This document shows, one piece after another, positions 12,203 to 23,221 of a DNA stretch of 64,000 nt. A program made the translations under genes and the position numbers. Source of the stretch: Lunularia cruciata (taxonomy: Eukaryota > Streptophyta > Marchantiopsida > Lunulariales > Lunulariaceae); assembly GCA_948567375.1 (NCBI GenBank), contig OX419761.1:53198501-53262500 (forward strand), given 5' to 3'. Position 1 is the first letter of the stretch; each line of letters opens with the position of its first letter. The notes beneath the pieces are model-generated. The model saw only the letters and a list, made by a program, of their open reading frames with translations, had not been told where the DNA came from and ran no database searches.

Positions 12203-13030
12203 TTGTTTGTGAGAGAGTTGAAGATGGAGAACTCCCATTGGGCTCTAAACAAGTGGAAGGGAGTGGAAAAATTCTCTTTGTGGGCATGTGATATCAAAGA
12301 CAAGGTCACGGCTCATGGGAAAAAGGCTGCATTTTCTTCTCAACTGCCAAATGGAATGAAGCAAGAGGATTGGGAAGAAAAGAAGGAGAGGGTTGGCAAT
12401 TTCATCTGTTTGAATCTCAATGATGAGATTAAGCTGGAAGTCCTCACAATTACTTCTTGTGATGAGATCTAGGATCACTTACAGAAGAGGTACTTGAACA
12501 AGTCATCCTCTAGCAAGATGCTTGCCAAGGCCCAACTATGGTCTTGTATGATGCAAGAAGGAGGAGATCTTGCTTCACATGTGCAGCATTGGACATCTTT
12601 GTCATGTGAGAGAATAGGTCTGGGAGATAGTCCAATGAAAGATGAAGACAAGGCAATTCTCTTGCTATGTTTTCTACCAGCATCATTGGAGAACTTTGTC
12701 CAAACCATAATGTATGGTAAGGACACACTTTTTTTTTATGATGTGTATAACTCTTTGTTGTATGAGGCTGCCAAGAAGTCCACAGAGAAGAAGAGTGCTT
12801 CTACTTCATCATCAGCACTAGTGATGATGGAGAGGGGGAAATGCAACATTACAAGAAAGGTCAGAGAGGTCAATCACGAGGGAGATCAAAGGCCAGATTG
12901 CAATCCAGGTCATGAAGGGATGATGACCGGAGGAGCAACATTGAATGTTGGAAGTGTGGCAAGAAAGGCCATCTTCAAAAGGATTGTTGGTAGAAGAAGA
13001 GAGAAGAGAAGGATGGTACAAGAGAATTAG
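12203..13030 (+). pseudogene. Copia gag (broken by a stop)
   Basis: The frame starting MENSHWALNKWKG (about 12224) is copia gag (the UBN2-type capsid domain), with ERVGNFICLNLNDEIKLEV and, downstream, MLAKAQLWSCMMQEGGDLAS and LLCFLPASLENFVQTI. An in-frame TAG near 12470 replaces the Trp of the usual EIWDxLxxxY motif, so gag is cut after about 80 residues. At about 12938-12990 a CCHC zinc knuckle reads ECWKCGKKGHLQKDCW in another frame, showing a frameshift before it. Gag would form the virus-like particle and bind element RNA. Confidence 0.85.
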
Positions 13031-14030
13031 ACAACAGCAAGTCTCACTCTTCAGCCCATGTTGTGGTTGTTGAAGAAGAGGATTTGTTGGATGATTTTGT
13101 CTTGTGAAGCAAGGCACACTCATCACCTGGTGTTGAGGGTGATGAGAGGATACTTGACTCTGGTTGCTCATTTCACATGTATCACAAGAGGGATTACTTT
13201 ATGAGCTTCATTAATGTTTCAGGATCAGTTTTGATGGGGAATGATCAACCCTGCAAGATTGAAGGAATGGGCTTGGTGAAGATTAGTATGTTTGATGGAG
13301 TGGTGAGAACACTTGAGCAAGTAAGGTAAATTCCTGATATCAAGAAGAATCTGATTTCCCTTATAGTACTTGATTCAAGAGGCTGCCATTGTGTTATTAC
13401 TGGTAATGGAATCAAAGTAATTGCTGACAAACTAGTGTTAATGAGAGCAATGAAGCAGAACAAGAACCTTTATGTTTTGCAAGGGAGTACCATCCATGGA
13501 GCAGCATTGGCCATTACATCTCAGGTGGAGATGTCTTAGCTATGGCATCATAGATTTGGCCATATGAGTGAGAGAGGCTTGGATGTGCTACACAAATGGA
13601 ACCAATTGCCAGGCTTGAGGAATACCAAGCTGGAGTTCTGTGAGCACTGTGTGTTTGGTAAACACATACGTAGTAGTTTTGGAGTTGGAGAGCATAAATC
13701 CAATGAGACACTTGTCTATATTCATTCTGATGTGTGGGGTAAGTCTCCTACTCCCTCACACTCTGTGAAGGAATACTACGTTTCCTTTATGGATGATTAT
13801 TCAAGATTTGTGTGGATTTATTTCATGCAAGTGAAGTCTAAGGTATTTCCTATCTTCAAGCAATGGAAAACCCAAGTTGTATCTCAGATTGGGAAGAGGG
13901 TGAAATGTCTTTTTTCAGACAATGGTGCTGAGTATATGTCTTTGGAGTTTGAGGCATATTTTGAAAAAGAGGGGATTAGACGCCACACCACCAATAGATA
14001 CACTCCGGAGCAAAATGGTGTGGCTTAGAG
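13031..14030 (+). pseudogene. Copia protease and integrase N-part (broken)
   Basis: The protease active site is visible as LDSGCSFHM near 13150 (D-S-G). The integrase zinc-binding pre-domain is HHRFGHM...CEHCVFGK (13550-13670). The catalytic core has the first Asp in YIHSDVWGKSPTP (about 13728), then MDDYSRFVWIYFM and the second Asp in LFSDNGAEYMS (about 13915). In-frame stops at about 13327 and 13538, and the TAG at 14026 just before the catalytic Glu region, disable it. Confidence 0.85.
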
Positions 14031-16270
14031 GCTCAATTGCACAATATTGGAACGAGCTAGGAGTATTGTTGAGCCATGTAGGTTTGTCATAAGAGTTTTG
14101 GGCAGAAGTTGTTAATACAGCAGCTTATTTGATAAACCTATCTCCATCTAGTGCAATTGATTTCAAAATGCCTTTTGAAATGAAGAATCACATAGTTGTT
14201 GACTACTCACGGTTGAGAGATTTTGGTTGTGATGCTTATGCCCACACACCCAAGGAGTTGAGGACCAAGCTGGATCCTAAGGCGGTGAAGTGCATTTTCC
14301 TTGGTTACAAGCGTAGGGTGAAGGGTTATAGATTATAGGACCCAATTAATTGCAAGTTGATTGTAAGCAAAGATGTGTCCTTCCATGAACCTAGATTATT
14401 GTAGGAGGGGGAGAATTCTATCTCCTTAGCTGACAAAGGCAAGTCTCTTGTGGTGGAGGTGGACCCTGATGGAGATACTCCAGTGGAGGTATTGGTTCTT
14501 GAAATGGAACAAGGGGAGTTTGATCCAGCTGATAGAGTGGATCACAAGCAAGTAGAAGAACTCCCAAAGCCTTTTGTTAGAAGGTCTCACTGCATCAGAA
14601 ACCTTGTTGTAAGATTTGCTGACATGGTTCCCTCTAGAGAGATGGTTCTAGAAGGAGAAGTGGATAACACAAGTGCTGCCTTGCTTATTGAAGAGGGGGA
14701 GCCTACTTCTTTTCAACAAGCTATAGCTTCTAAGGAGAAGCTGAAGTGGGATGCAGCAATGCATCATGAATACAAGTCACAAATGGATAATAAGACATGG
14801 GAGTTGGTGAAGGCTCTCGAGGATCAGCAAGTGGTGGAGAGCAAGTGGATTTACAAGCTCAAGGATGGAGCAAGTGATGGAGCTGAGAAGATCTAAAAGG
14901 CCAGATTGGTGGCAAAGGGTTTCACTCATGAGAACGGAGTGGATTACAATGAGGATTTTGCTCATGTTGCTAAGTATTCATCCATCAAATTGCTTTGTAC
15001 TCTTGTTACTCTATTTGGTTTGGTGTTAGATCAGATGGATGTAATGACTTCATTCTTGTATGGAATGCTTGATGAGATCATCTATATGCGACAACCACTA
15101 GGATATGCTAGAAAGGGCCAAGAGAATTTGGTTTGCTGGTTGCTCAAATCTATCTATGGATTGAAGTAAAGTCCAAGACAATGGTATAGGAGATTTAATG
15201 ATTTCATGATAGCACAAGGATTTTATAGGAGTGTTTATGATCCTTTTTTTTATAAGAAGAAGGTTAATAATTCAGTTTATGGCTGGATCATCCTTGTCTT
15301 ATATGTTGATGACATGTTGATAGTTGTTAGAGATGAGTCTAAAGTGGCTAAATTGAAAGCTCAACTGAGTTCAAAGTTTAGCATGAAGGAATTGGGACAT
15401 GCCAAAAGGATTCTTGGCATGGAGATCATAAGGGATATGAAATATAGGAAGTTGTGGTTGTCACAAAGGAAGTATGCTGAGAAAGTTCTTGTGAGGTTCA
15501 ATATGGACCAAGCTAACTCAGTATCTACTCCTTTGGCTTCACATTTCAAGCTTTCAGCTGTAGATAGTCCTATTTCTGTAGTGGAGAAGGGCTTAATGTC
15601 CAAAGTCCCTTATGAGAGTGCTGTTGGAAGCCTCATGTATCTCATGGTTTGTACTAGACATGATCTTGCTTATGCTATGAGCAAAGTAAGTAAGTACATG
15701 TCAAATCCTGGACGGAAGCACTAGGAAGCAATGAAGTGGATACTCAAGTATCTGAAGGGTACTGTGGGTTCTAGTCTCTTGTTTGATGCCAAGGCAGGGG
15801 ATGCCAAGACACTCATTGGATACGTGGATGCTGATCATGCACAAGATCTAGACAAGAGGAGGTCTACTTCTGGTTTTACTTTTACACTTGGAGGTGGGTG
15901 TATTAGTTGGAAGTCCATCTTGCAGAAATGTGTGTCTCAATCTACCATGGAGGCTGAGTATGTGGCAGCAGCAAAAGCAGCTAAGGAGGCAATTTGGTTG
16001 GGACAATTGGTCACAGACATGGGATTGATGCAAGGAGGCATTGCTCTCCATTGTGACAGTAAGAGTGCTTTACATCTTGCTGAAAATCAGAAGATGGATG
16101 GGAGGTTGAAGCACATTGATATCAGGTATCATTTCATCCGAAATGGTGGAAGAGAAGAAGGTTATTCTTACCAAAATTGACAGTAAAGACAATCTAGCTG
16201 ATGCCTTGACCAAAGTGATCCCCTTGGAGCTGTTTGTGAGACATTGGAAGAAGTTGCAAGTGTTGTAACT
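14031..16270 (+). pseudogene. Copia integrase C-part, reverse transcriptase and RNase H (broken)
   Basis: After the remainder of integrase (to about 14450), the RT reads WIYKLKDG, then ARLVAKGFTHENGVDYNEDF (about 14900), VLDQMDVMTSFLYGMLDE, and an intact catalytic YVDDMLIV at about 15303. RNase H follows with GYVDADHAQDLDKRRSTSGF (about 15820), STMEAEYVA and HCDSKSALHLAEN, then KHIDIRYHFIR. Stops at about 14338, 14402, 14894, 15167 and 15722 break the polyprotein. Several look like CAA/CAG or TGG codons turned into stops, consistent with decay of methylated DNA. The frame ends near 16265. Confidence 0.9.
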
Positions 16271-16672
16271 TGAAGATTGAAAATTTCTGTGGTTTGTGCC
16301 TAAACATCTGATTTTGTTCAGCTACGGTTTTAGATCCCACTTAATCCTAGTTAGAGGAGGAATTATGTGATTGAGTACTTTGTGGGATTACCGTGTTTTG
16401 GAGGCATGATTGCAGACTATCTTCTAGATTTATCCATACTTAGAGTTGGTGAGACTAGTTGGAGATTTACCTTACTACTTGTTTACTTCATAAAAATGTT
16501 CAGACCATTCCATGCTTGGCTATGTTTTAGATTTTAGTTAACTCTACTTGCATAGGTATTTTCCTATGGGTAAGAGGGAGCTCAAAAGTGGGTTTCTTTC
16601 TAGAGTCACCACTACTAGGAACATTTTTTTAATGGAGGTGATTAAGTCCTTGACCAAAGTTAAGGGTGAGTT

Positions 16673-17068
16673 TGTTAGGATTAACTCAGGTCTCAGGTTG
16701 ATTCAGGTTAAATTTAACTATGGTTAACTCAAGATATGCTTTGGGTTAGATTGTGCACAACCCATTGCTAGTGATATAAAAGTAGTCTTAGAGAAGAGAC
16801 TTAAAAAAAAAAGGTGCTCATTCTTCTGGAGCGGCAAGAGAGTGGAGCAAGGAGAGAGTAGAGAGAGCTCTTAGAGATGGAGACTTTTTATGTGTGTGCA
16901 CACATTAGTAAAGAGTGCTCCATTGTTCCCCTGTAGACGTAGCCTTACGAGAGGTGAACCACATACATCCGGTGTTCGTGCATGTGTGAGCTTGATTGTG
17001 TGTGGGCACTCCGTGGCTCCTTGGTGTTTCGTTGTGATCAACCCTATCACTGGTTTCCTTTGTTCAAA
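16673..17068 (+). repeat. 3' LTR of the copia element
   Basis: A 396-bp partner of the 5' LTR, preceded by a short purine-rich tract (AAGGGTGAG, about 16662-16670) that would prime plus-strand synthesis. It differs from the 5' LTR at scattered sites and by a few small indels, so the insertion is not recent. Confidence 0.85.
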
Positions 17069-17073
17069 TGGCT

Positions 17074-17374
17074 TAGGTATTTATAGGGAGCATATAAGGC
17101 CTTGATAAGCTTCTCAAGAAGCTTCCTTGAGCCACTTTCTTGGAGTGCAAGTCAAGTTAATTGGGAAGCTTCTCAAGAAGCTTCCTTCTAGAAGTCGCTT
17201 ACTTGGCATGCAAGCTAAGCTAGTGGGAAGCTTCTATAAGCTTCCTTCTAGAAGCTACTTACTTGGGGTGCAAGCTATGCTAGCCAAGAAGCTTCCTAGA
17301 TACTTCTAGAATATTCTAGGCTTTGCTACTTCATTAGCCAAACTAACTTTGTTGCTAAATTGAATATTGCTGCA
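17074..17374 (-). repeat. 5' LTR of gypsy A, outer part
   Basis: The larger part of the gypsy A 5' LTR; the remaining 99 bp lie at 10567-10665 on the other side of the copia insertion. It ends TGCTGCA, where intact family members end TGTTACA. It is followed by TCAAT, half of the target duplication. The palindromic HindIII/XbaI-like blocks are present, with one decayed GAAgcTTCtaTAAgcTTC. Confidence 0.82.
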
Positions 17375-18791
17375 TCAATGAAGTTGTGAAGCTTGGAAAT
17401 GCAATCCTTGATTTTCAATGAGAGTTCTTGGTTGGACTACTTCTTTGGATTGACACACAAGTACTTGACAAACCACGGCCAAAGATTGTGTGCAATGATG
17501 TTGGACATACTTCATGATAGCATATTTGTTGCCCCATCTATGCCGATGATAATTGTTGGAGTAGATGAAAGCTCTCGACCCATCTTCATCTGAACCTCAT
17601 TATAACATAGGTCAAGATGGTTGGTGTTGATCATGGTGGGTGGTGGTGTGTGCAAGTAAGTGTTGGAAAATGGAAGAATTGTTGCCATGCAAGGTGATCA
17701 AATTGATCAAAGTTGCAACAAGTTCCATGAATTGCATCATTGAAATGTTTGTCTAGAACAACATGCTCAACAATGATGTAAACTGGATACACCTTTGCTC
17801 CCAGTTCATCAACAATAGATGCATATTTTGAACTCAACGAGTCAACAATGAAGAATCACAATAATACATTATTTTTTGGATAAAGACAAGCATGATATTC
17901 CCACATCAATATGGAGACGTAGCACTCCATATATATTCATGAAAAGTATTGAAATAGATAGAAAAGTGGGATCTTCTATCTTTTGAGGCAATTCTATTGA
18001 ATATAGACATATGATTGTCTTACCACCTCGACCAAAATGCATCCAACTTCTGCTGGCTATTCTTGAAGTGCTTTAATGCATGAATGTATTGTGACCAGAT
18101 TTTGTGGACAGATGACATACCTATTACCGCTGCTGTACTTGTAGGAAGTGCCACATGAACAACCACAATTTCCGCAGCCCGACATAGTTAGGAAAATATA
18201 GAGACTTTGCAAGAATTCACTTTCCAAACTCTATTACTAAATATTGATCAATACCATGCATAATCGTGCATGTTAATAAGATTTAATAGTAACATGCATT
18301 GCCTTCATCATATGCTTGGGATCAATGTTCATGAGTTGGGAGAACCATACCATGTCATCTTGTGATCAAAGATGCACATGCGGCGTAGACCCACTAGATA
18401 AAGATACATGACTGCATTGACTCGATTGGATGACGATTGAAGCCGATTCATACGATAATGCTATCGGTACAAGATTATCAAGATATCCAATTGAATGAGG
18501 CTACTTCAAGCAATTTGCAAGATATGTCTTTTGATTATTTGACGTAGACAAAATGACTGAGCTGCAGTGCAAGCATTTGATACGCATTGATTTGAACACA
18601 ACGTCTTCAAACTCTTGACTGAAATGCTCTTGGTTGGTCCCTTGCTTTCTACCTTTGCCCGTGACCCTCATATTTGACAAAACAAGGAACAGACTTGTAG
18701 AGTAGGCACCTTGGTGAGACAAAAGCCATGCAAACCCTAAACTTCCTTGTTTGTTAGATAGGGGGACTACACAAGTGATCATGCGCACCAA
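17375..18791 (-). pseudogene. hAT-like transposase relic, N-terminal half
   Basis: The minus strand starts with a BED-type zinc-finger-like segment (IKCLHCSSVILSTSNNQKTY, about 18520-18590), lacking a clear second Cys/His pair. A linker with NIDPKHMMKAMHV follows (about 18300). Then comes MSSVHKIWSQYIHALKHFKN (about 18100) and, near 17.5 kb, TIIIGIDGATNML and WPWFVKYLCVN in the frame that joins the C-terminal half at 4970. Stops and frameshifts are frequent. The in-frame junction DCISKLHNFI|GKALVNVF after removal of gypsy A is the best evidence that both halves are one gene. Confidence 0.55.
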
Positions 18792-20454
18792 GAACCAAGA
18801 TCGCGGAGCACCAAGAAAAGAAAAGAAAATGTTCTGTAAAAAAATTTAAAACATTCTATTACTGGTAGAAGTAAACAGAACATTTCCATATCAATGGGAG
18901 AGTGGGACATTCTCATTGATGATATGTGAAGAGACAATTGATCACAATTAGGGCAAAGTATCAATTTCAAAATCACTGCAATCTATCACAATTGTGGTGG
19001 GAGTATTCCACATGGAAATCATTTTATTCTAATCTTTTTAATAGTTTTTCTACGAGTAAAGGGTGTAAAATAACCATACTAATGGTCTCTATTACTTTCT
19101 GGACACATTTTAATTTCAATATTGGCTTCAATATGATAGTTTTCATAATTTCATAACCCAAGGATATAAATCTTTCAAAAAGATAATTAGCACTTCAAAG
19201 AAAAGGTCTAACAGCAAATTTTCTTGTCAAAAAGTCCTTTTAGTATTTATTATCCAATTTTAGTATAACCTAGGGGGTTCTGAGTTTCACGCCAGTCATA
19301 TATAGGAATATATTAACCAAGACATTTTCTAAAAACTCGTTTTTCTCAAACTAAAGTACACTATATGACTTTCAGACAAAGGATATATGCACACAAAACA
19401 CAAGTCTATTTTGTCCCTCTTGACAGGTGCAATGATTAAAGTTAAGTATAAAATTATTTTTACCAAACAAGTAATAAAGCCCTTCGGTTGAGTACTTACG
19501 ATGGAAGCCCCTCCCACCCTGTTTACTTGTTGCTGCTGACTACTGTAAGTAGAAGTATATGTAACCTAGTTACTTCCAGTTACTACGTAGTCCTAGACCC
19601 GGGGCTGCCTTTTGGCGGTCTTCGCTTCATCGAACCCAAAAGCTCTTGGGAGCTACAATAGGTCGGTCCTTCATAAGGTCCAGCCAGTATCTTTCCTCGA
19701 AGATGTCCAACAGGAAACCTCCTCGGCCGTCCTCCGTTCCGTCTGTCTATGACCAACGGCGGTTATGTAGTGTAAAAGATGCCACTCCTATTGACATTCC
19801 GGCGAGCTTTTACTTCCATTAACCTATACCCGTTTAGCTGGTCGATACGCTTGCATCGATGAAGGATGAGACACGTTCCGACTAACCTGGCACGAGGAAC
19901 TGCGGCCTCGGGTAAAGTTTAGTTTCCAGTCAACTATAACATCGTACGCAAAGATTGTTCACGCAGAGCTGGACACTCCATCTACCACAGACTTACTTTT
20001 TGTCGTTTGCAGATGATGAATGGCTGTCATTGAGGGAATCCTACCAAGATTCAAGATAACCTCGAAGATCATACTAGCCTATGCCATACCACTTTGTGAT
20101 GTGAAACATCCGCTCGCCACGTCCGATGATTGCTGACGTGGCGGGAGCAATGAAGACAGCGATGGACTTTTTCAGTGTACTTTCACTCCTGTGTATCCCG
20201 ACATGGAAAGGAAGATTCATACGCATCCCAGAAGATACGATGAAATCCGTAGATCAGATCTTTTTGTTGACGCCTGTTTCGAAGCCTTCATTTTCCCAGA
20301 GTTCGGATTGCAATCATGCTGATGAGGATGAGCTTTGCTGAGTGATCTTTCATTGATACCGGCTTCAAGATCTATTCTTCGTCCTGGATTCGGTGCATAT
20401 TTATTCATAGAGATTGCTCAGCTACAGTAGTTAAGTAATGGTATTTAGGAACAC
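18792..20454. other. Gene-free stretch
   Basis: AT-rich to 19.5 kb, then more balanced. Short ORFs (for example 20126-20341 on the plus strand) match nothing I know. I see no RNA gene, LTR or coding domain. Confidence 0.4.
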
Positions 20455-21295
20455 AACAAAAAAGGCGACTGCGGAGGCAAAATGAAGGATGGGAAGACCC
20501 CATCAAGCCATACAAGGGAGAGACAAAAAAGGTAACATGGGGCTAAGCCCCAATAGAGTCTGAATGAGAAATCTACCCCACCGCACCTAAGATATCCGAG
20601 CTATGCAAGTCGTACGGTTTACACACAATTGGAGCATCCGAAGAAACATCACCTAATGTGATTGCTCTCCTATGGATTGCACCAGCCATTGCCTTTTATA
20701 GAGCAATGGACACACGCTGTCTAAAATATGCTACAAAGTATGAGAGTGAGAGTGATACCCCCTGACGCCTAACATGATAAGCTCTCGCGCACTCCCTGAC
20801 AAATGTGTCAAATGCCGTGTCCATCGCTCCATATAACTCCAAGGCTAGAGGAACAAAGAGGTGACCTCGCTGCATGCCCCTATACTTGGAGACCTTGTGA
20901 CCTGTTGCTACACTCGCCGCCCATCCAGGGGGATGGGTAATCACTCCCTCTGAAACTGTATCCCGCATAGGGTCCGTGACCACGACATCTGCTACTATCA
21001 CCTGATCATCTCGGACCAAGTATAAGTCTGCTCTAACACGTGTCGTTTGCAAGCCAAGTATCCACTCTCTCGTGCCATAGCAAACACTATGTCTCTAATG
21101 GCATCATGGGTAGCTATCCTCTATCCTCCAAAAGGACACCGTGTCATGTGGATCGCCGTTGCATCTAGTGTAGAACCGCACTCACAAGTGAGTAGTGAAG
21201 ATGTAGATGGGTGGACCAAACCTAGGCAAAACCTCATCGTTATAGAGAAAGTAGCCGGTGCGATGGTGGTGGTGGTGTGTGGGTATATTTAGGTG
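20455..21295 (-). pseudogene. LINE 3' end, copy 1: RT C-terminal zinc and nuclease-like domain
   Basis: The minus strand encodes the end of a non-LTR retrotransposon ORF. A Cys/His block CECGSTLDATAIHMTRCPFG (about 21110-21170) is followed by THDAIRDIVFAMARESG. Then comes ADLYLVRDDQVIVADVVVTD (about 20980-21035), with K in HKVSKYRG, a pattern compatible with a PD-(D/E)XK-type nuclease. YFVAYFRQRVSIAL lies at its end. A stop (TAG) interrupts the frame before RIATHDAI and another precedes the final 40 residues. The copy is 5'-truncated at about 21295, as is usual for LINEs. It is strongly similar to 50.4-51.24 kb. Confidence 0.72.
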
Positions 21296-22437
21296 GTGAT
21301 GTCAGACTATCTAAGTAAGGCATGTGATCATAACAGAGATGGACTTAGCGGTACCCCAAACTTGCCACCAAGACTCAACTCAAAGTTGGCAGAAAGACTT
21401 GACAGTATCCTTGATCCTACCTGGTCCGACTTGTCATTCCTTTATCCTAGTTGGCAGTGCTGATCCGGGTTGGCAAGCAATGTTCTTGTCACCCACACAA
21501 GAAGGCGACCGCGTGCAATAACAAGAAGGATGTTCGTGTCACATATAGACCTCCACAAGTACTCAAAAAATCCAATTGGCAGAGAGCAGAATCAGTGTCG
21601 GAAAACAAATACCCGGCAGATGACTTGTCTCAAGGTTTCCCATCAGTTTTCCCATAGAATTGCACAAAAATTTGTGTCAAATTTTCAACCCGAAATCCAC
21701 GTATCTAAAGTTTAAGTTCTTCTAGTTGAACTTTTGGCTTGAAAGTCTAGTTACTTCTGTCTAGACCCACCCAGTCCACAAAGTCTAGCCCTTCTTGTTC
21801 AACCCCAATCAGTTCTTTCGGCCAAATTCCCAACTAGCCCGTAAATTTAAATCTTTCTCATTGAAGTCCAGTTCGGCTCGAAAGTCCATACCGCACCGAG
21901 TTCTGTATCGCATGTGTCCGGTTGAATTCAAGTCAGTCGGGTCAAATTGTTCGTTCCACCTGAAAATGTAATCTCTTCCGCTTTGAATTGAACTTCAGGC
22001 TGAAACTTTGCTCCAAGACATGTCCAATCACCGCTTTCCAAAATTTCTCTAATATTGTATTCTAGAGTTCTAGAGAGCTCACCTGCATACATCACGAGTG
22101 AATAGTCTATTCGGTTCATTTTTTAATTTCAATTCCATTGGTACTTAGATTGAAAGCTAGGGAGAAATGAGTACTTTTAGTTCTTCTAGAGTTTAGAGTG
22201 ATTAGTTCACATTAAGAGTGTTGGATCAAATTTTCATTTCTAATCTCTTTGGTATTCATGCTTGAGTTCTATAAGAATTTATAGTTTTTAGAGTTTAGAG
22301 AAATTGTATTTATTCATGTGAGTTAGGATGTGAGAGGTTATGGTTTTGCAGATATGGAGAGATATCGAGAGGAACATAGTGTGTTATGAAAGGTATTCTT
22401 GTGCTAGCTATGGCTACATTTCTTTATGTAAGACTGC
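21296..22437. other. Gene-free stretch
   Basis: No recognisable coding or RNA feature. ORFs at 21324-21715 overlap in different frames and have no family resemblance. The stretch separates the two LINE copies, which lie in opposite orientation. Confidence 0.4.
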
Positions 22438-22722
22438 CCAAAGTGGCTTGGGATACACCATGCACAAGAGGTAAAGACCTATGTGGAAAGGATGTACAAG
22501 GACTATGATTGGACCACTTGGGATGCTCACATGAGGCTAGCAACCACATCAACATTGGTGACACTTGGGATTACACACGCTTCTTCTATCCCTTTGTTGA
22601 CCATTCCAAGGATACCAATCGAGTCATGGGGAATGGTTAGCATCTCAAGTGGGTTGTAACTTAGGGTTATTTGAGACTAGTTTTCCATGTCTTGTGCATG
22701 GTGTATCCCGAGCCACTTTGGG
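22438..22722. repeat. Inverted repeat at the 5' end of LINE copy 2
   Basis: GCCCAAAGTGGCTTGGGATA... at 22438-22470 is the reverse complement, with about two mismatches, of 22690-22722. The right arm lies in LINE coding sequence (CLVHGVSRATLG). The left arm is therefore a small LINE piece in inverted orientation, about 220 bp away. Confidence 0.75.
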
Positions 22723-23221
22723 ACCCCATACACTCCATGATGAGGCTAGACAGGCTTTTTTCCTACCACGTGATTGTTTGGCACGTTATCCCTTGGACGA
22801 GTTAGCATGGTTCTTATTCCTCTTACTCCTTCAATGGTGCCTTCATTATGCTAGAGGGGGACGTGTGGAACATAGAAAATTGGCTGCTAGATTTTGTCAA
22901 TTCTGAGCAAAGGATTGGGTTACCCTACAATAGGAGCCGATTAGGATTGCATGTTTAAGGAGATAGATTCTACCACATGATACCATGAGTCCAATAAATT
23001 ATGAAAATGTAGGACATTAGGTTAGGCGGGAGAGTTTAGAAGAGCAACATGAGCACTACACTCTTTGTCTATGGCTAGTCCTATTGATGAGACTATCGCT
23101 TCCATATGCTCTTACATCCTATGGTAGGAGAGGGAGTACCATTAGAGGTCTTATATTATCAATCTGAGTAATTTTTATGTCTTGATAGGTCACTTTTTGC
23201 ACAAACATTGTGCATTGCCTC
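22649..23221 (+). pseudogene. LINE copy 2, segment 1 (N-terminal part of the RT ORF)
   Basis: The plus-strand frame contains FFLPRDCLARYPLDELAW and LLLQWCLHYARGGRVEHRKL, which I recognise as the region upstream of the RT in a plant LINE family. Stops appear after ARFCQF (22904) and beyond. The segment ends at the GCCTC target site of gypsy B1. The frame (CALPLPFSRGL) continues at 33554 after removal of that element. Confidence 0.68.

Larger units (their letters stand above)
10666..17068 (+). mobile_element. Ty1/copia retrotransposon nested in the gypsy A LTR
   Basis: A complete but inactivated copia element. The LTRs are 10666-11066 and 16673-17068, both starting TGTTAGGATTAACTCAGG and alike over most of their length with about 30 differences by eye. 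The flanking target duplication is TGGCT (10661-10665 and 17069-17073), and joining the flanks restores the sequence of an uninterrupted gypsy LTR. A primer-binding site (TGGCATTAGAGC, about 11069-11080) resembles the initiator-Met type. Gene order gag, protease, integrase, RT, RNase H is diagnostic for copia. The LTR ends lack a neat CA, which is odd, but the target duplication fixes them. Confidence 0.92.
4971..17374 (-). mobile_element. Ty3/gypsy chromovirus A, carrying nested elements
   Basis: This minus-strand LTR retrotransposon is inserted in the hAT relic. Its 3' LTR is 4971-5325. Its 5' LTR is split into 17074-17374 and 10567-10665 by the copia element at 10666-17068. Flanking bases are CCAAT (4966-4970) and TCAAT (17375-17379), a 5-bp target duplication with one mismatch. 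The internal order on the minus strand is gag, protease, linker with tandem repeats, RT, RNase H, integrase and a chromodomain-like tail, which is the chromovirus order. A solo LTR of the same family sits in the RNase H region. All coding parts are broken. The primer site beside the 5' LTR (about 10553-10566) is a decayed form of the TGGTATCAGAGC seen in its relatives. Confidence 0.88.

Noticed and set aside
12203-16270. Stop codons in the copia polyprotein as programmed readthrough or recoding.
   Set aside because: There are many stops in different domains, plus frameshifts. They look like random decay, with several Gln or Trp codons changed to stops.
18120-18185. A 22-residue minus-strand reading MSGCGNCGCSCGTSYKY followed by a perfect donor AG|GTATGT looks like the start of a plant metallothionein.
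   Set aside because: No Cys-rich second exon was found, and the same bases lie within another minus-strand frame that continues into the hAT transposase relic. The Cys pattern is probably a frame shadow.
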